From the NCBI GenBank assembly GCA_041687095.1, contig JAWLCQ010000171.1:1-10226 (forward strand): a stretch of DNA of 10,226 nt, in the 5' to 3' direction. The number at the start of each line of letters is the position of its first letter. The stretch's first letter is position 1. The position numbers were made by a program, and so were the translations under genes. Below are positions 1 through 6,590 of the stretch, piece by piece. Source of the stretch: JAWLCQ01 sp041687095 (GTDB lineage: Bacteria; Planctomycetota; Phycisphaerae; SM23-33). The notes under the pieces are model-generated. The model had not been told where the DNA came from and made no database searches. It worked only from the letters and a program-made list of their open reading frames with translations.

Positions 1-190
1 AGCGCCCCTGCCGGGGCTTGAGATCCCGCGCGACCGCTCACCCAGCACTGAAGTGCTGGGCTATTGTCAAGTCGTCCCTGCCGGGACTCCCGGAATCGCG
101 TCCCTGCCGGGACGCACGGAATCGCCTCTACGCCCGGAACTGCCTCTACGGGGACGCCCGCAACTCCCTGCCGGGACGCCCGGAGCAAAC
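1..190. repeat. Decayed array of short 'CCCTGCCGGGA' palindromes, non-coding
   Basis: This stretch has no convincing gene. It holds three copies of TCCCTGCCGGGAC (75-87, 101-113, 165-177) and a related CCCCTGCCGGGG at 5-16. Each copy is a small hairpin with TGCC in the loop; the copy at 99-114 pairs over 6 bp. Between them lie weaker variants containing CCTCTACG and CCCGGAA (about 125-155). A separate perfect palindrome, CCCAGCACT-GA-AGTGCTGGG, sits at 41-60. Copy spacing is irregular (26 and 64 bases) and there are no unique spacers, so this is not CRISPR. It looks like eroded tandem or dispersed intergenic repeats. Function is unknown. Confidence 0.6.
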
Positions 191-193
191 CAC

Positions 194-371
194 GGCGCCC
201 CCCGGGAACTACCTGGAACGCGTCATACTACGCATCCCAGGTAATTCTCTGGCAGCGTCGGTCTGACGTGGTTGCTCCGCTTCGCTCCGCAAACCACGGC
301 ACCCGCCCGCGAACTAAGTGGAACGCGTCTCACTGGCACCCGCCCGCGAACTAAGTGGAGCGCGTCTCACT
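194..371. repeat. 37-bp tandem duplication plus an older diverged copy
   Basis: Two adjacent 37-base units (298-334 and 335-371) differ at one base (GGAACGCG versus GGAGCGCG). A diverged copy lies at 194-229. CAAACCACGGC precedes both the old copy (186-196) and the first fresh copy (290-300), so the repeated module is larger than the tandem unit. Between them, CGTGGTTGC (267-275) and GCAAACCACG (289-298) form an imperfect hairpin. The second 37-base unit runs into the 3' end of the minus-strand gene, whose stop codon (367-369) lies inside it. This looks like a recent local duplication. Confidence 0.75.
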
Positions 372-1134
372 GGTGGGCGAAGTCAAACGCCGTCAGCACG
401 CCCTGCAGGCCGGTGAAGGAGAACTCCACCGCCACGCGGGTCGAGGCCTCTTCGCCCTGGACGGCGTAGACGAGGAGGTACTTCTGCCCTCCGTCGGGGG
501 CGTTGAGGAACTCGGCGGACTCGACGGTGAGGGACTGGATGGGTCCGAACTGCTCGCCCGCGAGCGCGTGAACGTTCTGCAGCGTGGCGAGGGGCACCTT
601 CTCCTGCAGCGCCGGGTGCATCATGGCGTAGGCCTTGCGGGGCTCGCCCTCCATCGTCTCGCGGATGAAGGCCTCCGCCCGCGTGCGGTAGACCGTGTCG
701 TCGGCGGGCCCGCGGAACCAGCCCGACCCCAGGCGCTCGCTCTCCACGTTGAAGCTCACGATCCGCCCGTCCGCGAACGTCAACGCCGACCGCGCCTCGC
801 CCTTCTCGAACACCACGGTCCCCTCGCTCTTGACGATCGTCCGCTCCCCGTCGGTGTCGGTGGACGTGTTGAAGTCCGTCTTGCTCATGCTCTGGAAGGC
901 GCCCAGCGAATCGCGGACGGCCTGCATCCACGCGGCGAGGACGGGTTCATCGATCTCCCGGACCAGGGCCGGGTCGAGCAGGGCGTAGACCTGCTGGGGC
1001 TGCCCGGAGAGGACGGCCTGGAAGAACGCTTCCTGCTTGCCCGCCCCCTCGCGCTGCGCCCACACCAGCAGGGCAATGAACCCCACGATCAGCAGCAGGA
1101 ACACTCCGCCAAGGATCTGCAGCAGTTTCTTCAT
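367..1134 (-). CDS. Membrane-anchored protein with two DUF3887/NTF2-like domains
   Basis: This encodes a 255-aa protein of unknown function. It begins MKKLLQ, followed by one strong hydrophobic segment (about residues 8-26), then a soluble part that should lie outside the membrane. The soluble part is an internal duplication. Residues 33-83 (AFFQAVLSGQPQQVYALLDP, then LAAWMQAVRDSLGAFQSM) match residues 152-202 (AFIRETMEGEPRKAYAMMHP, then a helix ending FGPIQSL). Each is followed by a beta-rich half. The pattern of a helix, a 'small-G-x-hydrophobic' turn and 'LLDPAL' resembles DUF3887, an NTF2-like family common in secreted proteins; that assignment is from memory of the pattern. I chose the ATG at 1134, not the upstream in-frame ATG at 1203, because it starts directly with the signal/TM segment and has GGAAAGG about 9 bases upstream. 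It is transcribed divergently from murI. The last codons lie in a tandem repeat. Confidence 0.8.
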   Translation of the reverse strand: MKKLLQILGGVFLLLIVGFIALLVWAQREGAGKQEAFFQAVLSGQPQQVYALLDPALVREIDEPVLAAWMQAVRDSLGAFQSMSKTDFNTSTDTDGERTIVKSEGTVVFEKGEARSALTFADGRIVSFNVESERLGSGWFRGPADDTVYRTRAEAFIRETMEGEPRKAYAMMHPALQEKVPLATLQNVHALAGEQFGPIQSLTVESAEFLNAPDGGQKYLLVYAVQGEEASTRVAVEFSFTGLQGVLTAFDFAHQ

Positions 1135-1219
1135 GGTCTGTCGCCTTTCCGTTTCTGGGGCCTTCGTTCTATGGATCATGGGATCGGTCGTACTTCGGTC
1201 CATGCATTATCGGGAACCG

Positions 1220-1253
1220 TTCACGCCTTCGCAAACAGCAGCGAAGGCGTGAA
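1220..1253. repeat. Perfect 13-bp hairpin, 8-base loop
   Basis: TTCACGCCTTCGC (1220-1232) pairs perfectly with 1241-1253; the loop is AAACAGCA. There is no T-tract on either side, so a standard rho-independent terminator is not supported. It lies upstream of both divergent genes, about 86 bases from the minus-strand start codon. It could be a protein-binding palindrome or part of the larger repeat element. Confidence 0.65.
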
Positions 1254-1296
1254 GAAAAGGGTCCGGCGGGATCCGAAAGCGGGATAGGCGCAGGGA

Positions 1297-1369
1297 GCCT
1301 CGAAAACGGGGACTGGCTCCGCAGCGGCATGCTTCTTGCCGCGCAGGTGCCTGTCCCCATTCTCGAGGC
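1297..1369. repeat. REP/RAYT-like hairpin (GGGGACTGGCTCC ... GGTGCCTGTCCCC)
   Basis: Arms of 24 bases (1297-1320 and 1346-1369) are complementary except at four positions. They enclose a smaller 6-bp hairpin, GCGGCA/TGCCGC (1324-1329 with 1337-1342). From general knowledge, 'GGGGACTGGCTCC ... GGTGCCTGTCCCC' palindromes are a recurring shape of REP-type elements mobilised by Y1-type RAYT transposases. No such transposase is in this window, so any mobilising enzyme would act in trans. Confidence 0.55.
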
Positions 1370-1501
1370 GGTGCGGGACTCATCGCTCGCGCTCCCGTGA
1401 ACGGTTCCCATCGTCGCATTATCGGTCGATTCCGCGACGGTCTGCAAGGGGCGGTTATGGCCATGGCCCTGGGAGCGTGGAAGGCCGGTGTTGCGTCGGG
1501 A

Positions 1502-1510
1502 GGGGGGGGG
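1502..1510 (+). repeat. G9 homopolymer tract upstream of murI
   Basis: Nine consecutive G residues lie 26 bases before the chosen murI start and are followed by CGGC. Very weak hexamers flank the tract, TTGCGT (1491-1496) and TAGTCT (1515-1520), spaced 18 bp apart. If these are a real promoter, the tract sits in the spacer. Length variation or G-quadruplex formation there could affect transcription, but this is speculative. Confidence 0.5.
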
Positions 1511-1535
1511 CGGCTAGTCTAGGGGCTTGGACGCC

Positions 1536-2399
1536 ATGGCGAGCGAAGTTTCCAGCGACCGGCCCATCGGGGTGTTTGACTCGGGCGTCGGCGGGTTGAC
1601 CGTCGTGCGCGAGTTGCTGCGCGCCATGCCCGGGGAGGACATCGTGTACCTGGGCGACAGCGCGCGGGTGCCCTACGGCAGCAAGTCGCTGGAGACGGTT
1701 CGCAAGTTCGCGTTGGAGTGCATGGCCTTTCTGCTGTCGTTCGAGCCCAAGCTCATCGTCGCCGCGTGCAACAGCGCGTCGGCGGCGGCGATCGAGGCGC
1801 TGGAGGCCGCGTGCCCCGTGGGGGTGGTGGACGTGATCCGCCCCAGTGCGGCCGCGGCGGTGGCGGCCGTGGCGGGCACGGACCGACCCATCGGGGTCAT
1901 CGGGACCGAGGCGACGGTGAACTCCCACGCCTACCGCCGCGCCATCGCCGCCCTCGATCCCGCCCGCGAGGTGCTCTCGACGGCGTGCCCGCTGCTGGTG
2001 CCCATCGTGGAGGAGGGGCGGCACGAGGATGACGCGATCGTCATGCACGTGCTGTACGACTACCTCCCCGAACTGCAGCGCCGCCGCCCCGGGGCCCTCA
2101 TCCTGGGCTGCACGCACTACCCGCTGCTGTGGCGGCCGATCGAGAAGCTCATGGGCCCGGGCGTGACGCTGGTCAGCAGCGGAGCGGCGGCGGCCGGGGA
2201 CGTGCACCGCCGCCTGCTCGCCGACGGGCTCGCCCGCGCGCGGGTGGGGGGCGGACGGCTGTGGTGTTACACGACGGACAACGCGAGGCGATTCGCGGTC
2301 CTGACGGAACGATTCGGCGGGCGGGCGGCCGATGCGGTCGAGTACGTGGGCACGGACGAACTGGAGGGGCGGACCCCGGTGGTACGGACATCCCTATGA
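1536..2399 (+). CDS. murI: Glutamate racemase
   Basis: MurI interconverts L- and D-glutamate in the cytoplasm without cofactor and supplies the D-Glu of the peptidoglycan stem peptide. The 287-aa product has the full family signature: IGVFDSGVGGLTVVREL at residues 11-27 with Asp15, DSARVPYG (41-48), the first catalytic cysteine in VAACNSASA (Cys78), and the second in ILGCTHYPLL (Cys192, followed by His194). The family usually shows CNT at the first cysteine; CNS here is a mild variant. Length is normal. I prefer the ATG at 1536, which has AGGGG 10 bases upstream; the TTG at 1527 is only 1 base from that sequence. Its stop overlaps the next ATG by 4 bases (ATGA), so the downstream lipoprotein is probably translationally coupled. 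The -10/-35 region is unclear. Confidence 0.96.
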   Translation: MASEVSSDRPIGVFDSGVGGLTVVRELLRAMPGEDIVYLGDSARVPYGSKSLETVRKFALECMAFLLSFEPKLIVAACNSASAAAIEALEAACPVGVVDVIRPSAAAAVAAVAGTDRPIGVIGTEATVNSHAYRRAIAALDPAREVLSTACPLLVPIVEEGRHEDDAIVMHVLYDYLPELQRRRPGALILGCTHYPLLWRPIEKLMGPGVTLVSSGAAAAGDVHRRLLADGLARARVGGGRLWCYTTDNARRFAVLTERFGGRAADAVEYVGTDELEGRTPVVRTSL

Positions 2400-3256
2400 A
2401 AAAATACATCACAATGGGCCTGCTGGCCGCGGCGCTGGCGGGATGCGAGGTGCAGACGGACAGCGGCGTGATGCGGACGCTGTTCGGAAGGCCCGGGGCG
2501 GACCTGGTCGCGATGGCCGTCAGCGACGACCCCGACCTCCGCCGCACGGGCCTGACCGAGCTGTCGGAGAAGAGCTACGGCCTGCGCGACCCGTACCTGA
2601 AGCTCTACGCCGAACGCCTCCACAACGACGACAGCCCGCAGGTCCGCTCCGTCGCCGCCCGCGCCCTCGGGCAGGCCGCGGACCCCGCCTACCTGCCCGA
2701 CCTCCTCGCCGCCCTCGACCGCGAGGACCAGCCGACGATGGTCCGCTGGGACCTCGCCGTCGCCCTCGACACCGTGCGGGGCGAGGCAGCCATCGACCCC
2801 CTCCGCCGCCACGCCCTGCGCGACGCGTCCGAGGACGTCCGCGCCAGCAGCGCCCGCGCGCTGCGCCACTACCCGACGCCGGACGTGGCCCGCACGCTGG
2901 TGATGGTGCTGGGCGAGGACTCCTACACCGTTCGCCACGAGGCCCACGAATCCCTCGTCGCCATCACCGGGCAGGACCTCGGGTACGCCCCGGGCGACTG
3001 GGCCCCCGTGACGGGCGAGCGGTTCACCCCGGCGAGGCGGGAGCGGAAGTCGCCCTGGTGGGACTGGATGGGCATGACCGACCGCGGCGAGGCGCCGCCC
3101 GTCGCCCCGCCCCGCCCCGACCCGTCCCCCGCGCCCGCGTCGCCCGAGGCGCCCGGGGAACCCTCCCCGCCCGAGGCGACCGACGCCCCCGACGAGCCCC
3201 TCCCGCCCGCCGCCTCCCGCCGTCCCTGGTGGGACTGGATGGGCGTGACGAACTAG
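2396..3256 (+). CDS. HEAT-repeat lipoprotein with duplicated PWWDWMG motif
   Basis: This predicts a 286-aa exported lipoprotein. It has a short signal peptide (MKKYITMGLLAAALAGC) with lipobox LAGC and lipidation at Cys17. Residues about 40-200 are helical HEAT/PBS-lyase-type repeats (for example SPQVRSVAARALGQAADPAYLPDLL, then EDVRASSARAL and TVRHEAHESLVAITG), which usually act as protein-binding scaffolds. The C-terminus is different: PWWDWMGMT (220-228) and PWWDWMGVT (277-285, at the very end) flank a Pro/Ala/Glu-rich linker of about 50 residues. Its ATG overlaps the murI stop with no clear Shine-Dalgarno sequence, which suggests coupling to murI. Reading upstream in the same frame inside murI gives only shadow sequence. 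Family and partner are unknown. Residue 18 is Glu, so outer-membrane sorting cannot be judged with E. coli rules. Confidence 0.85.
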   Translation: MKKYITMGLLAAALAGCEVQTDSGVMRTLFGRPGADLVAMAVSDDPDLRRTGLTELSEKSYGLRDPYLKLYAERLHNDDSPQVRSVAARALGQAADPAYLPDLLAALDREDQPTMVRWDLAVALDTVRGEAAIDPLRRHALRDASEDVRASSARALRHYPTPDVARTLVMVLGEDSYTVRHEAHESLVAITGQDLGYAPGDWAPVTGERFTPARRERKSPWWDWMGMTDRGEAPPVAPPRPDPSPAPASPEAPGEPSPPEATDAPDEPLPPAASRRPWWDWMGVTN

Positions 3257-3274
3257 ACCCCAGCCCACACGGGC

Positions 3275-3304
3275 TTGACCTGCCCCCAACCCGCGGGCGA
3301 CAAT
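3275..3304 (+). promoter_or_regulatory. Possible sigma70-type promoter for lnt
   Basis: TTGACC (3275-3280) and GACAAT (3299-3304) are spaced by 18 bp, matching consensus at 5/6 and 4/6 positions. They lie in the 104-base gap between the first lipoprotein gene and lnt. Transcription would start near 3311, leaving a leader of about 50 bases. If real, lnt can be expressed without murI. Confidence 0.4.
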
Positions 3305-3360
3305 GCACGGATGCCGCACGTGGAACGAACACGGCCCCACACAGCCAGGGAAGGATGCCG

Positions 3361-5286
3361 ATGGCCCGCGGACGCAAAGCGCCGAACCCCGCGAAGGTGA
3401 AGGCGCAGGCCCGCGCGCTGGACGAACCCCGGCGCGGCGAGGGCCCGTCCGCTCCCCATCTGCTCCGCCGCCGCGTCACGCTGATCCTGCTGGGAGTGCT
3501 GTCGGCGGTGCTGCTGACGGCGTCGCTCCCGCCATTCGACCAGTGGTATCTCGCCTACGTCGCCCTCGTCCCGTGGATCCTGCTGCTGAGCGGGCCCAAT
3601 CGCCCGCGGGAGCGGGTCGGCTGGGCCGCGCTCGCCGGGCTGCTCTTCTGGGCGGGGAACCTGTACTGGCTGTGGTGGATCACGCTGGCGGGGTACGCGG
3701 CGCTGGCAGTGTACCTGTCGGCGTATTGGCTGGTGGCGGCACTGCTGGTGCGGGGGGCCATTCGCCGCCGCTGGCCGCTGTGGATCGTCTTCCCGATCGT
3801 GTGGGTGGCGCTGGAGTACGCCCGCGCGTACGTCATCAGCGGGTTCCCCTGGTTCTTCCTGGCGCAGACGCAGTACGAGCAGGTCCGCCTCATCCAGATC
3901 GCCGACGCCACCGGGCAGTACGGCGTGTCGTTCCTGGTGGCCATGGTCAACGGGGCGCTGGCGGACGGGGTGCTGCACGCGCTGACCCCGCGGGGGCTGC
4001 GGGCGGGGCGGGGGCGGCGGGTGGCGGTGGGGATGGCGGGGGCGGCGATCGCGGTGGGGGGGGTGTTGGGGTACGGCACGTGGAGGCTGGGGCAGGAAAC
4101 GAAGCGGCCCGGGCCGGTGATCGGGGTGGTGCAGCACGCGTTCCCGATCTCGCTGGCGGGCCCGACGGCGCCGGAGGGGCGGGTCTTCGAGCGCCACGTC
4201 GAGATGACGATGAAACTGATCGGGGCGGAGTGCGACCTGGTGCTCTGGCCCGAGACGATGCTGCCCACGGGCGCCAACGCCGAGTTCGCCCTCGCGGACT
4301 TCGACCGCTTCCCCCGCCCCGCCCAGGAGGCGCTGCGGGAGCGGGCGCGGGATCCGCGGTGGTGGCAGGAGCAGGTGCGAACGCAGGTCCTTCCGATCAT
4401 GAAACGCCTCTCCGAGCGGCTGGGCTGCCCGCTGCTGGTGGGCGGGGGGACGGTGCACGTCACGGACGATCCCGAGGACCCGGTCCTCCACCGTAACAGC
4501 GCCCTGCTCTTCGACCGCTCCGAGCACGCCCCGACGGGCTACTCCAAGATGCACCTCGTGCCCTTCAGCGAGTGCGTGCCGTTCAAGTACAGCTTCCCCC
4601 CGGCGTACCGGGCGCTGCGGTGGTTCGTCCCCCCGGTGATGAGCCAGCTCGAGCCCGGAACGGGCTTCACCCACTTCCGCATCGCGCCCCGCGGGGCGGG
4701 GGCGGGGAGCGGGGCGGCGACGGCGCCGGCGGGCGAGGCCGCCACCGGCCCAGCCGAGGAGCCCTGGCGCATCGCCACGCCCATCTGCTACGAGGGCACC
4801 TTCGCCCGCATCGTCCGCTCGATGGTCTGGCAGGACGGGGCGAAGCAGGTGGACGTGCTGGCCAACCTCTCCAACGACGGGTGGTTCATCTGGCAACTCG
4901 GCGGGCAGGGGTATCACAACAGCACCGAGCACGTGCAGCATCTGGCCCACTACGCGTTCCGCGCGGTGGAGAACCGCGTGCCCGTGGTGCGGGCGGTCAA
5001 TACGGGCATCAGCGCGTCGGTGGACTCCGACGGGCGGATCGTGACCGAACTGCAGGAGCGAGGAGTGCGTACGATGATTGCCGGGGTGCTGCTGCTGGAC
5101 GGACGCCCCCCCGCGGAGGCCGACTCGGTACAGCATGGCCCACGTGTGCTTGTAGACGGGCGGGTGAGTGTGTATTCTCGGTATGGCGATGTGTTCGCCA
5201 TTGCGGTCCTGGCGCTCGCGGCGGTGCTCACCGTGTGGATGGCGGTGCGGCGAGTGGACCCGGAAACGCAGGGAGCCCCGAAGTGA
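3361..5286 (+). CDS. lnt: Apolipoprotein N-acyltransferase
   Basis: Lnt is an inner-membrane enzyme that transfers an acyl chain from phospholipid to the N-terminal cysteine of diacylated lipoproteins, the last maturation step. The 641-aa protein has a basic N-terminal tail (1-38), about six hydrophobic segments (40-240), a nitrilase-fold domain (about 253-590) and a final TM segment (610-630). The Glu-Lys-Cys triad is intact: Glu298 in VLWPETMLP, Lys396 in YSKMHLVPFSE, Cys476 in TPICYEGTF. NLSNDGWF (502-509) is also present. It is longer than E. coli Lnt (512 aa) because of the N-terminal tail, an insertion of about 30 residues between Glu and Lys (about 315-345, RWWQEQ region), and an Ala/Gly-rich insertion (443-468) before Cys. 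ATG 3361 is chosen because AAGGA lies 5 bases upstream; ATG 3355 is the alternative. The stop overlaps a GTG of the next frame, so the next gene is in the same operon. Confidence 0.94.
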   Translation: MARGRKAPNPAKVKAQARALDEPRRGEGPSAPHLLRRRVTLILLGVLSAVLLTASLPPFDQWYLAYVALVPWILLLSGPNRPRERVGWAALAGLLFWAGNLYWLWWITLAGYAALAVYLSAYWLVAALLVRGAIRRRWPLWIVFPIVWVALEYARAYVISGFPWFFLAQTQYEQVRLIQIADATGQYGVSFLVAMVNGALADGVLHALTPRGLRAGRGRRVAVGMAGAAIAVGGVLGYGTWRLGQETKRPGPVIGVVQHAFPISLAGPTAPEGRVFERHVEMTMKLIGAECDLVLWPETMLPTGANAEFALADFDRFPRPAQEALRERARDPRWWQEQVRTQVLPIMKRLSERLGCPLLVGGGTVHVTDDPEDPVLHRNSALLFDRSEHAPTGYSKMHLVPFSECVPFKYSFPPAYRALRWFVPPVMSQLEPGTGFTHFRIAPRGAGAGSGAATAPAGEAATGPAEEPWRIATPICYEGTFARIVRSMVWQDGAKQVDVLANLSNDGWFIWQLGGQGYHNSTEHVQHLAHYAFRAVENRVPVVRAVNTGISASVDSDGRIVTELQERGVRTMIAGVLLLDGRPPAEADSVQHGPRVLVDGRVSVYSRYGDVFAIAVLALAAVLTVWMAVRRVDPETQGAPK

Positions 5287-5306
5287 TCGAAGCGTCAGGA
5301 GCAGCC

Positions 5307-6530
5307 ATGCGGGCGAGGCCGGTGTTCGTACTTCTACTGATGACCGTGGCAGGCTGCACCCTCACGCCCCAGAAGCCCGAGGGCCCGCAGATCTCCCCGC
5401 GCAAGGCCCGCATCGACGCCGTCACCACCCTCCGCCAGGCCGCCGACTCCCCCGACCCCTTCACCCGCATGCACGCCATGGAGGCCATCGCCGCCGTGCT
5501 CCCGTCCGAGGGCCCGCGGTTCCTTCAGGGCCTGCGGGACGCCGAACCGGCCGTCCAGTTCGCCGCCGCCTTCGCCGTCGGGGACGCCCGCTACGCCCCC
5601 GCCATGCCCGAGCTGCTCCGCATGGCCGACGCCGCCGGGCCCGACAAGCGCATCTACTCCGCCGTCATCTACGCCCTCCACCGCCTGGGCGAGCACCGCT
5701 ACACCGGGGACCTCGGCCGCCTGCTGCATCACCGCGAGGAGGACGTCCGCGCCAACGCCGCCCTCGTCCTCGGCCGCTTGGGCGAGCCCTCGGCCGCCCC
5801 GATGCTCAAGTCCGCCCTCGCCGACGAGCGCAGCACCCGCGTGCAGCTCAACATCGAGGAGGCCCTGGCGCTGCTGGGCGATCCCCGCTACGCGCGGCGG
5901 ATCGAGGCGTACACCCACGGGTACGACGAGGGCATCCGCCTGATGGCCCTGCCCGCGCTGACCCGCAGCGGGTCCACCCACGCGGTCCTCATCCTGCAGG
6001 AACTCGCCGCCGACGAGCAGGCCCCGCCCCGCGTCCGCACGGCCGCCGTCGGGGAGCTGGGACGACTGGGGCAGGCGAGCCCGGAGAACTCCGAACTGTG
6101 CGTCCAGGCGGTGCAGCAGCCCCGGGCGATGCTGGAGGCCTGCCCGGCGCGGCAGGGGGCGGCCGTGAGCGAGGTCGAGGTGAACTCGCTGCAGCAGCTC
6201 TCGGCGAAGTCGCTGGGGCACCTGGGGCAGCTACCGGTGCTGGACGTGCTGTACCCGCTGCTGCATGCCCCCGATGGAGGGGTGCGGGTGGCGGCGGCGA
6301 TGAGCATTCTCCGCCTGGCCGGGGAGGCCCTCGGGGATGCCCCGGGCGTGGCGCTGCCGCGGGCGGACACGACGCGGCGGGCCCCGGCGGGGCAGGAGCG
6401 GCCGCGGTTCGGCGTGGAGCCCCCGGCGGCGGTCCCGCCCCCGGCGGCGGACGCCCCTCCGCCCGCCCCGGACGAAGCGGTCCCGCAGGCCCCCCGGCGG
6501 GGGATGCGGACGGCCGGCGGACGAGATTAA
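5307..6530 (+). CDS. HEAT-repeat lipoprotein
   Basis: This encodes a 407-aa predicted lipoprotein. The signal peptide (MRARPVFVLLLMTVAGC) has lipobox VAGC and the acylated Cys at position 17. From residue 34 to about 345 it consists of HEAT/PBS-lyase-like helical repeats, such as EEDVRANAALVLGRLGEPSA (144-163) and PRVRTAAVGELGRLG (241-255). The last ~60 residues are Pro/Ala/Arg-rich low complexity. It starts 20 bases after lnt; AGGAG (5297-5301) is 5 bases before the ATG. The GTG at 5283, overlapping the lnt stop, is a poorer alternative because it would put extra residues before the signal peptide. It shares general design with the lipoprotein gene before lnt (Cys17, HEAT array, proline-rich tail) but lacks the PWWDWMG motifs. 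Likely role: periplasmic or membrane-attached scaffold. Substrate and partner are unknown. Confidence 0.85.
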   Translation: MRARPVFVLLLMTVAGCTLTPQKPEGPQISPRKARIDAVTTLRQAADSPDPFTRMHAMEAIAAVLPSEGPRFLQGLRDAEPAVQFAAAFAVGDARYAPAMPELLRMADAAGPDKRIYSAVIYALHRLGEHRYTGDLGRLLHHREEDVRANAALVLGRLGEPSAAPMLKSALADERSTRVQLNIEEALALLGDPRYARRIEAYTHGYDEGIRLMALPALTRSGSTHAVLILQELAADEQAPPRVRTAAVGELGRLGQASPENSELCVQAVQQPRAMLEACPARQGAAVSEVEVNSLQQLSAKSLGHLGQLPVLDVLYPLLHAPDGGVRVAAAMSILRLAGEALGDAPGVALPRADTTRRAPAGQERPRFGVEPPAAVPPPAADAPPPAPDEAVPQAPRRGMRTAGGRD

Positions 6531-6537
6531 GCCTCCG

Positions 6538-6590
6538 TGCGGTACGTTCGGGCGACACCGAGAGGAAATATGCTTGACTGGCGTACCGCA
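6538..6590. promoter_or_regulatory. 9-bp inverted repeat overlapping the promoter (possible operator)
   Basis: TGCGGTACG (6538-6546) and its perfect complement CGTACCGCA (6582-6590) are 35 bp apart. The right arm lies between the -35 and -10 hexamers of the promoter at 6574-6601. The spacing fits two half-sites bound by a regulator, or an RNA hairpin from readthrough transcripts of the upstream gene. No regulator gene is nearby. Confidence 0.4.

Larger units (their letters stand above)
1204..1425. repeat. Nested palindromic element in the divergent intergenic gap
   Basis: The gap between the minus-strand gene and murI contains layered symmetry. Outer 14-bp inverted repeats, GGGAACCGTTCACG (1212-1225) and its perfect complement (1396-1409), enclose about 170 bases. 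Inside is a perfect 13-bp hairpin (1220-1232 with 1241-1253, 8-base loop) and a larger imperfect hairpin (1297-1369). A 10-bp direct repeat, GCATTATCGG, occurs at 1204-1213 and 1416-1425, near the outer ends. This could be a small non-autonomous mobile element, but the direct repeat overlaps the left arm and is 6 bp from the right arm, so it is not a simple target-site duplication. No transposase is encoded nearby. Confidence 0.6.

Noticed and set aside
1..190. Repeated palindromes could suggest a CRISPR array
   Set aside because: Copies are only about 13 bases, spacing is irregular (26 and 64), there are no unique spacers of constant length, and no cas genes are near.
355..1287. Long plus-strand reading frame opposite the DUF3887-like gene (310 codons)
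   Set aside because: It is an antisense shadow in G+C-rich DNA. It has no start signal or recognisable domains, while the minus strand has a TM segment and duplicated domains.
1527..1535. TTG at 1527 as the murI start
   Set aside because: Only one base separates it from AGGGG, whereas ATG 1536 has usable spacing and is followed directly by the family N-terminus.
2332..3360. Upstream extension of the lnt reading frame to a 984-aa protein
   Set aside because: The extra part overlaps the whole HEAT lipoprotein gene and is rich in Arg/Pro, typical of an out-of-frame G+C-rich shadow. The lnt start at 3361 has a good ribosome binding site.
4056..4063. G8 run inside lnt as a possible frameshift
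   Set aside because: The frame continues correctly on both sides into conserved Lnt motifs. The G8 run in mreB (8442-8449) likewise encodes the conserved DIGGGTTE.
3253..5136. Long minus-strand frame opposite lnt (627 codons)
   Set aside because: It is a His/Arg/Pro-rich shadow without domains. lnt has an intact catalytic triad on the plus strand.
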